Origin: Paenibacillus timonensis
GTDB taxonomy: Bacteria; Bacillota; Bacilli; Paenibacillales; Paenibacillaceae
DNA length: 50,904 nt
Reading direction: 5' to 3'
Assembly: GCF_022427145.1 (NCBI RefSeq)
Contig: NZ_JAKSXN010000042.1
Coordinates: forward strand, 1-50,904
Positions within the stretch are counted from its first letter, which is position 1. Each line of letters starts with the position of its first letter. The position numbers and the translations under genes were made by a program. The notes beneath the pieces are model-generated. The model was given only the letters and a program-made list of their open reading frames with translations, made no database searches and was not told where the DNA came from. This document shows, piece after piece, positions 1 to 7,867 of this stretch.

Positions 1-49
1 CCTACAAGGGAGCGGATCGATCGACAAGTTGGACAGACAGGGAGTGAGC

Positions 50-1552
50 ATGACCATGAGCGCAACCATTACGGTGGTCGGACTGGGCTCGGGGGACCCC
101 GACCGGCTGACCTTAGGCAGCCTGAAACGGCTGCAGGAAGCGGGAGAACGTTACGTCCGAACGAAGGACCATCCGGTCGTGGACTGGCTGGAGCAAACGG
201 GCGTCCGTTTTGCTTCGTTCGATGAAGTGTATGAAGCGAAAGACGATTTTCCCTCCGTATACGAGGAGATTGTCACCCGACTGTTGGCACGGGCCGAGGC
301 TGACGGAGATGGGGGGAATATCGTTTACGCCGTCCCCGGACATCCGCTGGTCGCCGAAACGACGGTCAAGCTTTTGCGGGAGCGCTGCCCAGAGAGAGGC
401 ATCGAGCTCGACATCATTGGCGGAGAGAGCTTCCTGGACGAGGCGTTTGTGCGGCTTGGCTTTGACCCGATCGAAGGTTTTCTGCTGCTGGACGCATCGG
501 AGGTCAGTGGGGCGTCGATCGATCCGAGACGGCATACGTTGATCGGACAAGTTTATGACCAACTGACTGCCTCGGAAGTGAAGCTAGGGCTGATGGAGTT
601 GTTGCCTGACGATTATCCGGTTGTCGTGGGACATGCCCTTGGTGTCGCAGGCCAGGAGCAAATTGAGCGGGTACCGCTGTTTGAACTGGATCGAATTGAC
701 GGCTACGGGAACCTGTCACTCGTCTATGTGCCGGCAAGTAGGGACGAAACCCTGCGGATTCGCAGCTTCCAGCGTCTCCATGAGATCGTGTCGATTCTGC
801 GCAGTCCCGGCGGATGCCCGTGGGATCGCGAGCAGACGCATGAATCGATCCGCAAAAATCTGATCGAGGAAACCTACGAGGTCCTGGAGACGATCGATGA
901 CGACGATCCCGACCACATGCGTGAGGAGCTCGGCGATCTGCTGCTGCAAATCATGCTCCACTCCCAGATGGAGGAGGAGACCGGCGCTTTCACGGTGTAT
1001 GACGTCATCCAGGAGCTGAATGAGAAGCTGATTTACCGTCATCCGCACGTTTTCGGCAATTTGAGCGCGGAGGACGCCGAGGCGGCGCTGAACAACTGGG
1101 AGGCGATGAAAGCCGAGGAGAAGAAGCGCAAAGGAATCGAGCCCGAGCGCCAATCGGCGATCAGCGGGGTACCGCGCGATTTGCCGGCTTTGATGAAGGC
1201 GTACAAGCTCCAGAAAAAGGCGGCCAAGGCCGGATTCGACTGGGAAGAGATCGGCGGGGTCTGGTCTAAGCTGGAGGAGGAGATCCGCGAGCTGAAGGAA
1301 GCCGTAGCGCATAAGCAAGATCCCGAGTCGCAGGAGCTGGAGCTGGGCGACGTGCTGTTTTCGGTGGTGAATGCCGCCCGCTTTATCGGGGCCGATCCGG
1401 AGCAAGCCCTAACGCGGACGATCCGCAAATTCACCCAGCGATTCCACTATGTCGAGGAGCGGCTTCGCGAACAAGGGAAAACTCCTGGCGACAGCACGTT
1501 AGAAGAGATGGACGTTTTGTGGAACGAAGCTAAGTCGAAAGAACGGGAATAA
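50..1552 (+). CDS. mazG: MazG family nucleoside triphosphate pyrophosphohydrolase with N-terminal methylase-like domain (YabN)
   Basis: Two-domain protein of 500 aa. Residues about 4-225 form a tetrapyrrole (SAM-dependent) methylase-like domain, beginning with a VVGLGSGDPD glycine-rich motif. Residues about 243-490 form MazG, with the GGCPWDREQTH signature and the metal-binding acidic sets EETYE (273-277) and EELGD (292-296). MazG proteins hydrolyse noncanonical or excess NTPs to NMP and PPi; the job of the methylase half is not established. I chose ATG 50 because GGAG at 41-44 lies five bases upstream; an in-frame TTG at 29 would add seven residues but has no well-spaced site. The fusion and its place before rqcP match yabN of B. 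subtilis. Product call is firm, start moderately so. Confidence 0.93.
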   Translation: MTMSATITVVGLGSGDPDRLTLGSLKRLQEAGERYVRTKDHPVVDWLEQTGVRFASFDEVYEAKDDFPSVYEEIVTRLLARAEADGDGGNIVYAVPGHPLVAETTVKLLRERCPERGIELDIIGGESFLDEAFVRLGFDPIEGFLLLDASEVSGASIDPRRHTLIGQVYDQLTASEVKLGLMELLPDDYPVVVGHALGVAGQEQIERVPLFELDRIDGYGNLSLVYVPASRDETLRIRSFQRLHEIVSILRSPGGCPWDREQTHESIRKNLIEETYEVLETIDDDDPDHMREELGDLLLQIMLHSQMEEETGAFTVYDVIQELNEKLIYRHPHVFGNLSAEDAEAALNNWEAMKAEEKKRKGIEPERQSAISGVPRDLPALMKAYKLQKKAAKAGFDWEEIGGVWSKLEEEIRELKEAVAHKQDPESQELELGDVLFSVVNAARFIGADPEQALTRTIRKFTQRFHYVEERLREQGKTPGDSTLEEMDVLWNEAKSKERE

Positions 1553-1737
1553 TGGGAGAAAAGGCCTAAATTTCGGTTTTTTTGCGAAAAAAACAAAAAA
1601 AAAGTTCCTGGCAGTGCAGGATTTTTCATTTCAAGCAAGAATACTCATACAAAGATAACCCACTGGCGCTGGGGCAGGCCTAGAGCCTGTAGTGCCAAGG
1701 TATCACCTATTTCTTTTATTATTGGGAGGCATTATTA
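1553..1737 (+). other. mazG-hup intergenic leader with A-tract and small hairpin
   Basis: Just after mazG there is a T7-gcg-A7 palindrome followed by a long A run (about 1577-1606), which would be bent DNA or a weak terminator. A 5-bp hairpin (CAGGC 1675-1679 with GCCTG 1685-1689) lies in the presumed hup leader, and GGGAGG at 1723-1728 is the hup ribosome binding site. I could not place a convincing -35/-10 pair, although hup is normally strongly transcribed. Confidence 0.35.
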
Positions 1738-2010
1738 ATGAACAAAACAGACCTGATCAACAACATTTCCAGCAAAAGCGGTTTGACAAAAAAAGACGTT
1801 GAATCCGTATTGAACGGTTTCCTCGGCGAAATTACCGATGCCCTTGCTGGCGGCGACAAAGTACAATTGATCGGCTTCGGTACGTTCGAAACTCGCAAGC
1901 GCTCCGGTCGTACGGGCCGCAACCCGCAAACCGGCAAAACGATCGAAATCCCGGCTTCCAATGTTCCGGCATTCAAAGCGGGCAACAAACTTAAAGAAGC
2001 TGTAAAATAA
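1738..2010 (+). CDS. hup: HU-type DNA-binding protein
   Basis: A 90-aa histone-like protein that bends and compacts nucleoid DNA as a dimer. It starts MNKTDLINNI and contains the family's GFGTFETRKRSGRTGRNPQTG DNA-binding arm, with the proline that intercalates into DNA in the flexible beta arm. Length is exactly typical of HBsu. GGGAGG precedes the ATG by nine bases. Its stop codon overlaps the rqcP start by one base (TAATG), so the two genes are translationally coupled. In B. subtilis hup lies elsewhere, so its place between mazG and rqcP is a lineage-specific arrangement. Confidence 0.97.
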   Translation: MNKTDLINNISSKSGLTKKDVESVLNGFLGEITDALAGGDKVQLIGFGTFETRKRSGRTGRNPQTGKTIEIPASNVPAFKAGNKLKEAVK

Positions 2011-2291
2011 TGCGTCTTGATAAATTCCTGAAGGTATCGCGGTTGATCAAGCGGCGCACGGTGGCCAAGGACGTCTCCGAACAAGGCAGAGTTCTGATCA
2101 ATGGGCGCGAATCCAAACCGAGCAGTACCGTCAAGGTTGGCGACGAGATCACGGTTCAATTCGGCCAAAAGCTGGTGACCGTTCGCGTCGAGCGCCTGGT
2201 CGAAACGACTCGCAAGGATGAAGCAGCGACCATGTATACCTTAATCAAGGAAGAGCCGATCGCGAAGGATACCGGTTTGGACTGGTCCTGA
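2010..2291 (+). CDS. rqcP: S4-domain RNA-binding protein RqcP (YabO)
   Basis: A 93-aa protein that is almost entirely one S4 RNA-binding domain: MRLDKFLKVSRLIKRRTVAK, then a GRVLINGRESKPSSTVKVGDEI loop. RqcP works with RqcH on stalled 50S subunits, helping add C-terminal alanine tails to nascent chains in ribosome-associated quality control. The start overlaps the hup stop by one base. A strong terminator follows directly. The assignment rests on small size, the S4 domain and the mazG-yabO synteny; other small S4 proteins such as Hsp15 are related, but the context favours RqcP. Confidence 0.92.
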   Translation: MRLDKFLKVSRLIKRRTVAKDVSEQGRVLINGRESKPSSTVKVGDEITVQFGQKLVTVRVERLVETTRKDEAATMYTLIKEEPIAKDTGLDWS

Positions 2292-2304
2292 ATAGTGAAG
2301 CTCA

Positions 2305-2341
2305 GAGCATGTTCCGTTCCATCGGGACATGCTCTTTTTTT
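2305..2341 (+). terminator. Intrinsic terminator of the mazG-hup-rqcP unit
   Basis: An 8-bp perfect stem, GAGCATGT (2305-2312) with ACATGCTC (2327-2334), is followed by a run of seven T. It separates the ancestral housekeeping genes from the hydrogenase block that begins downstream. Confidence 0.92.
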
Positions 2342-2564
2342 GGCCCCGGAAGGGTGTAAAAAATTTCCTAGCCAAACTGTGAAATCGTGGTAATATATTA
2401 AATACACATTTACTAACGTTTTCGATAAGCGCACCTGCTTCTTAGAAAACACCTCTGAATCAACCTCATGTCGAAATCCATCGACGCTGCACATGCGGCA
2501 CACATCTACGAACCGAAATCACGCCCATCGAACAGCCAGCATTCTAACCAACGATCCAACAAAC

Positions 2565-2612
2565 GAACGAAGCAACAAACGAAGCAACGGACGAAGCAAC
2601 AAACGAAGCAAT
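2565..2612. repeat. 12-bp tandem repeat, four copies
   Basis: Four consecutive copies of a 12-mer with consensus RRACGAAGCAAC. They differ only in the first two bases (GA, AA, GG, AA) and the last base of the fourth copy. Read in one frame it encodes a T-K-Q-x pattern, but nothing supports translation. Looks like a minisatellite-type expansion in noncoding DNA. Confidence 0.85.
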
Positions 2613-2709
2613 GGACAAACTCAACAACGTACCATTCTGTCGCTCGGACAGCAGCTCTATTCGGGAACCGGGGTGATCTTATTAGCGGACTTTAATTAAA
2701 ACGCTTACA

Positions 2710-2727
2710 AAGTGAAAATATTCACAA
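2710..2727. promoter_or_regulatory. Candidate Rex (NADH-sensing repressor) operator upstream of hydE
   Basis: The 18-mer AAGTGAA-AATA-TTCACAA matches the Rex consensus TTGTGAA-N4-TTCACAA perfectly in the right half and in five of seven positions in the left half. It lies 82 bases before the hydE start. Rex represses fermentation genes when NADH/NAD+ is low and leaves DNA on binding NADH. No rex gene is in the window. The call is supported by a stronger copy before the next operon. Confidence 0.72.
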
Positions 2728-2808
2728 TTACTTCATTCATCATTTTCTACGACAGCCATAGGGTATACCAAGGTCATAGTCCAGTTTATCCAAAGGGATG
2801 ATCGCCTG

Positions 2809-3867
2809 ATGAAACAGCTCGTGCACAAGCTCTATGCCCGGAGAGAGCTCTCCAAAGATGAGCTCGTCTATTTGCTGGGGCATATGGATGCCGAAACCCG
2901 CGGGGAGCTCTTCCGATTTGCCCGTCTGAGACGGGAACAGGCTTACGGGGACAAAGTGTATATGCGCGGCTTGATCGAATTTTCGAGCTACTGCCGGCAG
3001 AACTGCCTTTATTGCGGGCTGCGGGCCGGTAATCGGGATGCGGAGCGGTACCGGCTCAGCCCCGAGGAAATACTCGAATGCTGCCGGGAAGGGTATGGGC
3101 TGGGCTTCCGCACATTTGTGCTCCAAAGCGGCGAGGATCCCTGGTATACGGCCGATCTGCTGGCTGCCTTGATCCGGGACATCAAAGCCGAGTTCCCGGA
3201 TACGGCCATCACCTTATCCATCGGCGAACGGGAGGAGGAAACCTACCGTTTGCTGTATGAAGCGGGGGCGGATCGCTTTTTGATGCGTCATGAAACCGCT
3301 TCCCGAAGGCTATATCAATCTCTGCATCCTTCCATGTCTTTTGATCACCGGCGCAAATGTCTGGAGACGCTCCAGTCGATCGGTTATCAGGTGGGCGCAG
3401 GGTTCATGGTCGGGCTGCCCGGCCAAACGACGGAGGATTTAGCGGAGGACTTGAACTATCTCAAAACGCTAAACCCGGACATGATCGGCATCGGCCCGTT
3501 TATTCCCCACGACCGGACCCCGCTGGGTGATGCGAATGCCGGATCGCTGGAGGATACGCTGGTTATGGTGGCGCTGGCCCGTCTGTTCCTCCCGGATGCC
3601 TTAATTCCCGCAACGACCGCCCTCGGGACGCTAAACCCCGAAGGTAGGGAATTGGCGCTGAAGGTCGGAGCCAATGTGGTCATGCCTAACCTGTCACCCG
3701 TCCTTGTCCGTAAGAAATATGCCCTATACAACGACAAAATCTGTACGGGTGACGAATCCGCTCAATGCAGGCACTGCCTGGAGCTCCGGATTGGAGCTGC
3801 GGGCTTTTCCGTAGATATGGGAAGGGGGGACAGCTTGAAGGCGGCAGGAACGCGCCGTCATGCTTAA
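2809..3867 (+). CDS. hydE: [FeFe] hydrogenase maturation radical SAM enzyme HydE
   Basis: A 352-aa radical SAM protein needed to build the H-cluster of [FeFe] hydrogenase. HydE acts on the Fe(CO)2(CN)-cysteine synthon made by HydG during assembly of the diiron subcluster. The SAM cluster motif CRQNCLYC uses Cys62, Cys66 and Cys69. A second, optional cluster motif, Cys312-x7-Cys320-x2-Cys323, is intact and falls at the positions known from the Thermotoga enzyme. An AAAGGGATG site precedes the ATG by about nine bases. HydE is set apart from hydG and hydF at the upstream end of the cluster, behind its own Rex-type site. Biotin synthase-like relatives such as PylB are excluded by the rest of the cluster. 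Confidence 0.97.
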   Translation: MKQLVHKLYARRELSKDELVYLLGHMDAETRGELFRFARLRREQAYGDKVYMRGLIEFSSYCRQNCLYCGLRAGNRDAERYRLSPEEILECCREGYGLGFRTFVLQSGEDPWYTADLLAALIRDIKAEFPDTAITLSIGEREEETYRLLYEAGADRFLMRHETASRRLYQSLHPSMSFDHRRKCLETLQSIGYQVGAGFMVGLPGQTTEDLAEDLNYLKTLNPDMIGIGPFIPHDRTPLGDANAGSLEDTLVMVALARLFLPDALIPATTALGTLNPEGRELALKVGANVVMPNLSPVLVRKKYALYNDKICTGDESAQCRHCLELRIGAAGFSVDMGRGDSLKAAGTRRHA

Positions 3868-3924
3868 TCGAAGTTATGCAGCTGCGGCTGCTTAAACGAA
3901 GAAGAGTTTTCTTTTCGCTATTAT

Positions 3925-3942
3925 TCGTGAAATATTTCACAA
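3925..3942. promoter_or_regulatory. Strong candidate Rex operator upstream of the PFOR-hydrogenase operon
   Basis: The 18-mer TCGTGAA-ATAT-TTCACAA matches the Rex consensus TTGTGAA-N4-TTCACAA at 13 of 14 defined positions. It directly follows a possible -10 hexamer, TATTAT (3919-3924), and ends 24 bases before the first gene's ATG, so a bound repressor would cover the transcription start. A matching -35 is not obvious. The AGAGGAGA ribosome binding site follows at 3951-3958. Confidence 0.85.
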
Positions 3943-3966
3943 CTAAACGTAGAGGAGACATGGCGA

Positions 3967-4959
3967 ATGAGCATATTGACCAAAACGAACGAGCTTGGCT
4001 TTTTTGAAATTCGGCTGGAATCCATCGGCGGGCTCGGTGCCAATCTGGCCGGGAAGATGCTGGCGGAATCCGGGGTACTCGGACTCGGGTTAAACGGTGC
4101 AAATTTCTCGTCCTATGGTTCGGAGAAGAAGGGCTCTCCGGTAAAGAGCTTCGTCCGCTTTTGCGAGCCAGGCGTGGAAATTCATGATCACAGCCCGATC
4201 GAGGAACCCGACGTCATCGGCGTATTCCATGAAGCGCTGCACAAGACGGTGAATGTCTTGAGCGGTCTGAAGCCTGACGGAATCTTGCTGGTGAACTCGA
4301 CCCGCGATTTCGAGGAGATCCGGCGCGACCTGAAGTTCCCGTACGGGACGTTGGCCGTCGTCGACGCGATGGGCATCGCCATCGACGAGCACACGAAGGT
4401 GAATACCTCGATGCTGGGGGCGTTGTTCCGGATATGTGATTTCCTCGATCCGGATTCCATGCGCGAAGTCATTCGGCATACGTTCCAGAAGAAATACCCG
4501 CACCTGGTGGAGCCCAATCTGCGTACGTTCGACCGAGGTTATCAAGAGGTGCGTTTCCAGACGACCCCGCCTCCTGAAGGAGCGCAGGGAATCCGATTCG
4601 AGCGTCCGCAGCCGCTGCTCGGCTATGAGACGCAAGCGCCCGGCGGCGTGATCCGCGCGCAAGGGAACAGCCTCTTGAAGGATTTGAGCGGCTCCCGCCA
4701 GGGTTTCCTGCCGGAGCTGAACCTGGAGAGCTGCATTCATTGCGCCAACTGTGACACGGTTTGCCCCGATCTGTGCTTCGTGTGGGAATCCGGGGAGGAC
4801 AAGAAGGGCCGGCCGCAGATGTTTTTGCGCGGGATCGACTACCAGTACTGCAAAGGCTGTCTGAAATGCGTGGAAATCTGTCCGACGGGTTCGCTCAGCG
4901 TGCGCCGGGAGGAAGCCGGGTACGCCGACAGCCACCGCGTCGCCCATGTATTCCAATAG
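3967..4959 (+). CDS. porCD: Pyruvate (2-oxoacid):ferredoxin oxidoreductase, fused gamma-delta subunit
   Basis: A 330-aa fusion. Residues about 10-190 are the PFOR gamma domain (SIGGLGANLAGKML start, then the SYGSEKKGSPVKSFVRF block). The C-terminal 80 residues are the delta ferredoxin domain, with two [4Fe-4S] motifs: Cys256, 259, 262 plus Cys266/270, and Cys295, 298, 301, 305. With the alpha-beta protein encoded next it would oxidise a 2-oxoacid with CoA and pass electrons to ferredoxin. Pyruvate is the likely substrate because hydrogenase genes follow; the sequence alone does not prove it. AGAGGAGA precedes this ATG. It opens an operon that runs through hydG with no terminator inside it. 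In many bacteria gamma and delta are separate genes. Confidence 0.9.
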   Translation: MSILTKTNELGFFEIRLESIGGLGANLAGKMLAESGVLGLGLNGANFSSYGSEKKGSPVKSFVRFCEPGVEIHDHSPIEEPDVIGVFHEALHKTVNVLSGLKPDGILLVNSTRDFEEIRRDLKFPYGTLAVVDAMGIAIDEHTKVNTSMLGALFRICDFLDPDSMREVIRHTFQKKYPHLVEPNLRTFDRGYQEVRFQTTPPPEGAQGIRFERPQPLLGYETQAPGGVIRAQGNSLLKDLSGSRQGFLPELNLESCIHCANCDTVCPDLCFVWESGEDKKGRPQMFLRGIDYQYCKGCLKCVEICPTGSLSVRREEAGYADSHRVAHVFQ

Positions 4960-5018
4960 AGGTAGTTCAAACCTTTATTCAAAGAACTCGCAGAAGAGCC
5001 TAAAGGAGGACTTTATCG

Positions 5019-7310
5019 ATGTCTATAACCGAAGAGAATATCACGAAAATGACGCTGGCGGAACAAACGACGGCGTTCGAATCGGGCAATGAAGCGGCGG
5101 CGATGGCGGCAGCCCAGATCAACTACCATGTGATGGGGTACTTTCCGATTACGCCGTCCACGGAGATCGCGCAGATCCTGGACCAGAAGAAAGCGCAAGG
5201 CCTGCATGACATCAAGCTGATCGCGGCGGACGGGGAGCATGGCTCTGCGGGGATCTGCTACGGGGCGGCGCTCAGCGGAGCCCGGGTCGTCAACGCCACC
5301 AGCGCCAACGGGTTCATGTACATGATCGAACAGCTGCCGGTGCAGTCCGGGACGCGGTTTCCGATGGTGCTGAACCTGGTCACGCGCGCGATCAGCGGTC
5401 CGCTGGATATTCGCGGCGACCACTCCGATTTGTATTACGCGCTGAATACCGGGTGGCTGATCCTGACGGCGAGTACGCCGCAAGCGGCATACGACATGAA
5501 CATCATGGCGCTGAAATGGTCGGAGCATTCGGAGGTGCGGCTCCCCGTCATCGTCGCTTACGACGGGTTTTTCACGTCCCATCAGAAACGGAAGCTGAGT
5601 TATTTCAAAGATGCTAAGGCCGTCCGGGCATTCGTGGGCGAAACGCCGCCGGCCGGATTCGATAACGTGGCCGACCCGTCGGAGCCGATTACGGTTGGCG
5701 CGCATATGAACGGCGACGACTTGTTGAACAACCACTACCAACTGCATCTGGCACACGAACGGGCGGCTGAAGTGTATCAGCAAATCGCCGAAGAGTTTAA
5801 AACGCTTTCGGGACGCGATTACAAGGTGTTGGAGCTGTATCGGATGGAGGATGCGGAGGTTGCATTGTTCCTGCTGAATTCCGCGGCGGAAACGGCCAAG
5901 GCGATCGTCGATAAGCTGCGGGCGCAGGGGATTAAGGCGGGGATCATCCGGCCGAACGTCATCCGGCCATTCCCGGCGGAGGAGATCCGTGCCGCGCTGC
6001 GGGGCGTAAAAGCGCTGGTGGTGGGGGAACGCGCCGATTCCTACGGCGGCAAAGGCGGCAATATGACGCATGAAATCCGCTCCGCGCTGAAGCTGGATCC
6101 GGACAATCGAACGATCGTCCTGTCTCGCGTATTTGGCCTGGGCGGCAAGGACTTCTATCCGGACGAAGCGGAAGCGTTCTTTGATTTGGCCATCGAGGCG
6201 ATGAACCAGGGCAAGGCCGCGGTGCCCTTCGATTATTTCGGTCAGGTGCCCGGCGATCCGGTGCATCAGCTGAGACCGATTTTGACGCCGCAGCAAGGGG
6301 ACGCCTTTAACAGCGGGTTGATTCAGGTCGCGCCGGACGAGGCGACCGGCAAGCTGAAGGTGAAGCTGCCGCCGCTGCGCAGCCTGACGGCCAAGCCGAA
6401 GCGGTTGGCGCCGGGACACGGCGCTTGTCCGGGCTGCAGCGCGATCTCTTCGCTGGAGTTGTTTTACAAGGGCATTGAAGGCGATGTCGTCACGTTGTTC
6501 CAGACCGGCTGCTCGTACGTCGTTACGGCCGGCTACCCCTACACCTCGCATAAGCAAACGTTCATCCACAATCTGTTCCAAAACGGGGCTGCGACCGTAG
6601 CCGGCGTCGTCGAGGCGTTCTGGGAACGGAAGCGCCGCGGCGAGATCGACGTCTCGGACAACGTCACCTTTATCATGGTGACCGGTGACGGCGGGATGGA
6701 CATCGGGATGGGGCCGGCGATCGGATCGGCGCTGCGGAACCACAAGATGATCATTTTGGAATACGACAACGAAGGGTATATGAACACCGGCTCCCAGCTC
6801 TCCTACTCCACGCCGCTGGGCCATCAGACCAGCACGTCCGGCGTAGGGAAGGCGCAGAAAGGGAAAGCGTTCCACCACAAGGATACGCCGCAGATTATGG
6901 CGGCGACGAACATCCCGTACGTGTTCACCGGGGCGGAAGCCTTCCCGCAGGACCTGATCACGAAGGCGGCCAAGGCGCAGTGGTACGCGCAGCATGAAGG
7001 TCTGGTGTACGGGAAGGTGCTCAGCACTTGTCCACTGAACTGGCGATCCGAGGACCAGCTCGGTACGAAAATTCTCAAAACGGCCGTGGATTCCTGCTTC
7101 TTCCCGCTGTATGAAATCGAGCATGGGGTGACGAACATCACCTACAATCCGGAAGCGAAGAACAACCGGATTTCGCCGCAGGAATGGCTGAAGCTGATGG
7201 GCAAGACGAAGCACATGCTGCATGACCCGGAACTGCTGGATGCGTTTGAGGAAGAAGTCAACCGGCGCTGGGATCGGCTGAAGCTGAAGCATGAAAGTCC
7301 GCTGCTCTAG
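5019..7310 (+). CDS. porAB: Pyruvate (2-oxoacid):ferredoxin oxidoreductase, fused alpha-beta subunit
   Basis: A 763-aa catalytic protein with alpha and beta PFOR chains joined. The alpha part (to about residue 440) has the GYFPITPSTEIAQ and ADGEHGSAG motifs of the domain that contacts thiamine pyrophosphate. The beta part starts near residue 460 with HGACPGC (Cys470 and Cys473) and carries the TPP/magnesium motif GDGGMDIG at 556-563, followed by NEGYMNTGSQ. Cluster-binding Cys in beta would hold the proximal [4Fe-4S]. AAAGGAGG precedes the ATG. Reaction: pyruvate + CoA + 2 oxidised ferredoxin to acetyl-CoA + CO2 + 2 reduced ferredoxin. Oxoglutarate or other 2-oxoacids cannot be excluded as substrate. 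Confidence 0.92.
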   Translation: MSITEENITKMTLAEQTTAFESGNEAAAMAAAQINYHVMGYFPITPSTEIAQILDQKKAQGLHDIKLIAADGEHGSAGICYGAALSGARVVNATSANGFMYMIEQLPVQSGTRFPMVLNLVTRAISGPLDIRGDHSDLYYALNTGWLILTASTPQAAYDMNIMALKWSEHSEVRLPVIVAYDGFFTSHQKRKLSYFKDAKAVRAFVGETPPAGFDNVADPSEPITVGAHMNGDDLLNNHYQLHLAHERAAEVYQQIAEEFKTLSGRDYKVLELYRMEDAEVALFLLNSAAETAKAIVDKLRAQGIKAGIIRPNVIRPFPAEEIRAALRGVKALVVGERADSYGGKGGNMTHEIRSALKLDPDNRTIVLSRVFGLGGKDFYPDEAEAFFDLAIEAMNQGKAAVPFDYFGQVPGDPVHQLRPILTPQQGDAFNSGLIQVAPDEATGKLKVKLPPLRSLTAKPKRLAPGHGACPGCSAISSLELFYKGIEGDVVTLFQTGCSYVVTAGYPYTSHKQTFIHNLFQNGAATVAGVVEAFWERKRRGEIDVSDNVTFIMVTGDGGMDIGMGPAIGSALRNHKMIILEYDNEGYMNTGSQLSYSTPLGHQTSTSGVGKAQKGKAFHHKDTPQIMAATNIPYVFTGAEAFPQDLITKAAKAQWYAQHEGLVYGKVLSTCPLNWRSEDQLGTKILKTAVDSCFFPLYEIEHGVTNITYNPEAKNNRISPQEWLKLMGKTKHMLHDPELLDAFEEEVNRRWDRLKLKHESPLL

Positions 7311-7347
7311 GGAATATGGCCGGACGATGAAGGGAGAGGATGCAAAG

Positions 7348-7851
7348 ATGGAAGAGACTTGCCGTTGTGCGGGGGACCAGGAACGGCTGACCCGGGTTGG
7401 GGAAATAATCGATCAGTTTCGCTTGCTGCCGGGCGCGTTGATCCCGGTGCTGCACGAAATTCAGGATTTGTACGGCTATCTGCCGGAAGAAGCGCTGCAA
7501 ATCGTTTCCCGGGAGCTGGAAATGCCGATGGCCGAAATTTACGGGGTAGCCACGTTTTATTCGTTTTTCTCGCTGGAGCCGAAGGGAGAGCACGTCATCC
7601 GCGTCTGCATGGGCACCGCTTGTTACATTAAGGGCGCCCAAGGTGTGTTGGACCGCTTGAGCCAGGAGTTGAACGTTCCGGTCCAGGGGACGACGGCCGA
7701 CGGAAAATTCACGTTGGACGCCACCCGCTGCTTGGGAGCATGCGGTTTGGCGCCGGTCATGACGATCGGGGAGAAAGTGCATGGCCGGCTGACGCCAAAC
7801 GAAATACCGAAAATTCTGAAGCCGATGCGCACGCCTGCGGAGACGCATTAG
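7348..7851 (+). CDS. hydC: NAD-linked [FeFe] hydrogenase, HydC subunit (NuoE-like [2Fe-2S] protein)
   Basis: A 167-aa NuoE-family thioredoxin-like ferredoxin. The [2Fe-2S] ligands are Cys87 and Cys92 (VCMGTACY) and Cys128 and Cys132 (CLGACG). In trimeric bifurcating hydrogenases this subunit sits on HydB and carries electrons near the flavin. I prefer ATG 7348, because GGAGAGG at 7333-7339 lies eight bases upstream; in-frame ATGs at 7291 and 7327 would overlap porAB or lack a site. It is followed after 16 bases by hydB. A complex I role is unlikely, since no membrane Nuo subunits are present. Confidence 0.93.
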   Translation: MEETCRCAGDQERLTRVGEIIDQFRLLPGALIPVLHEIQDLYGYLPEEALQIVSRELEMPMAEIYGVATFYSFFSLEPKGEHVIRVCMGTACYIKGAQGVLDRLSQELNVPVQGTTADGKFTLDATRCLGACGLAPVMTIGEKVHGRLTPNEIPKILKPMRTPAETH

Positions 7852-7867
7852 AAGGGAGGGTGGAACG

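Larger units (their letters stand above)
2342..2808. other. Long noncoding region upstream of hydE
   Basis: No supported gene lies in these 467 bases. Two overlapping open frames (from about 2468 and 2493) have no ribosome binding site and consist of Ser/Asn/Thr/Gln-rich repeats, so I do not call them. The region holds a 12-bp tandem repeat (2565-2612) and a Rex-type operator (2710-2727), described separately. The hydE promoter must lie here, but no good -35/-10 pair is visible. Confidence 0.6.

Noticed and set aside
2376..2395. TGTGAA half-site as a third Rex box
   Set aside because: Only one half matches; the second half lacks TTCACA.
2468..2699. Two overlapping small open frames with Thr/Lys/Gln repeats
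   Set aside because: No ribosome binding site, composition comes from the 12-bp tandem repeat, and no homology recognised.
5013..7292. 759-codon open frame antisense to porAB
   Set aside because: Shadow of a GC-rich gene; Arg/His-rich composition with no motif, whereas the plus strand has complete PFOR motifs.
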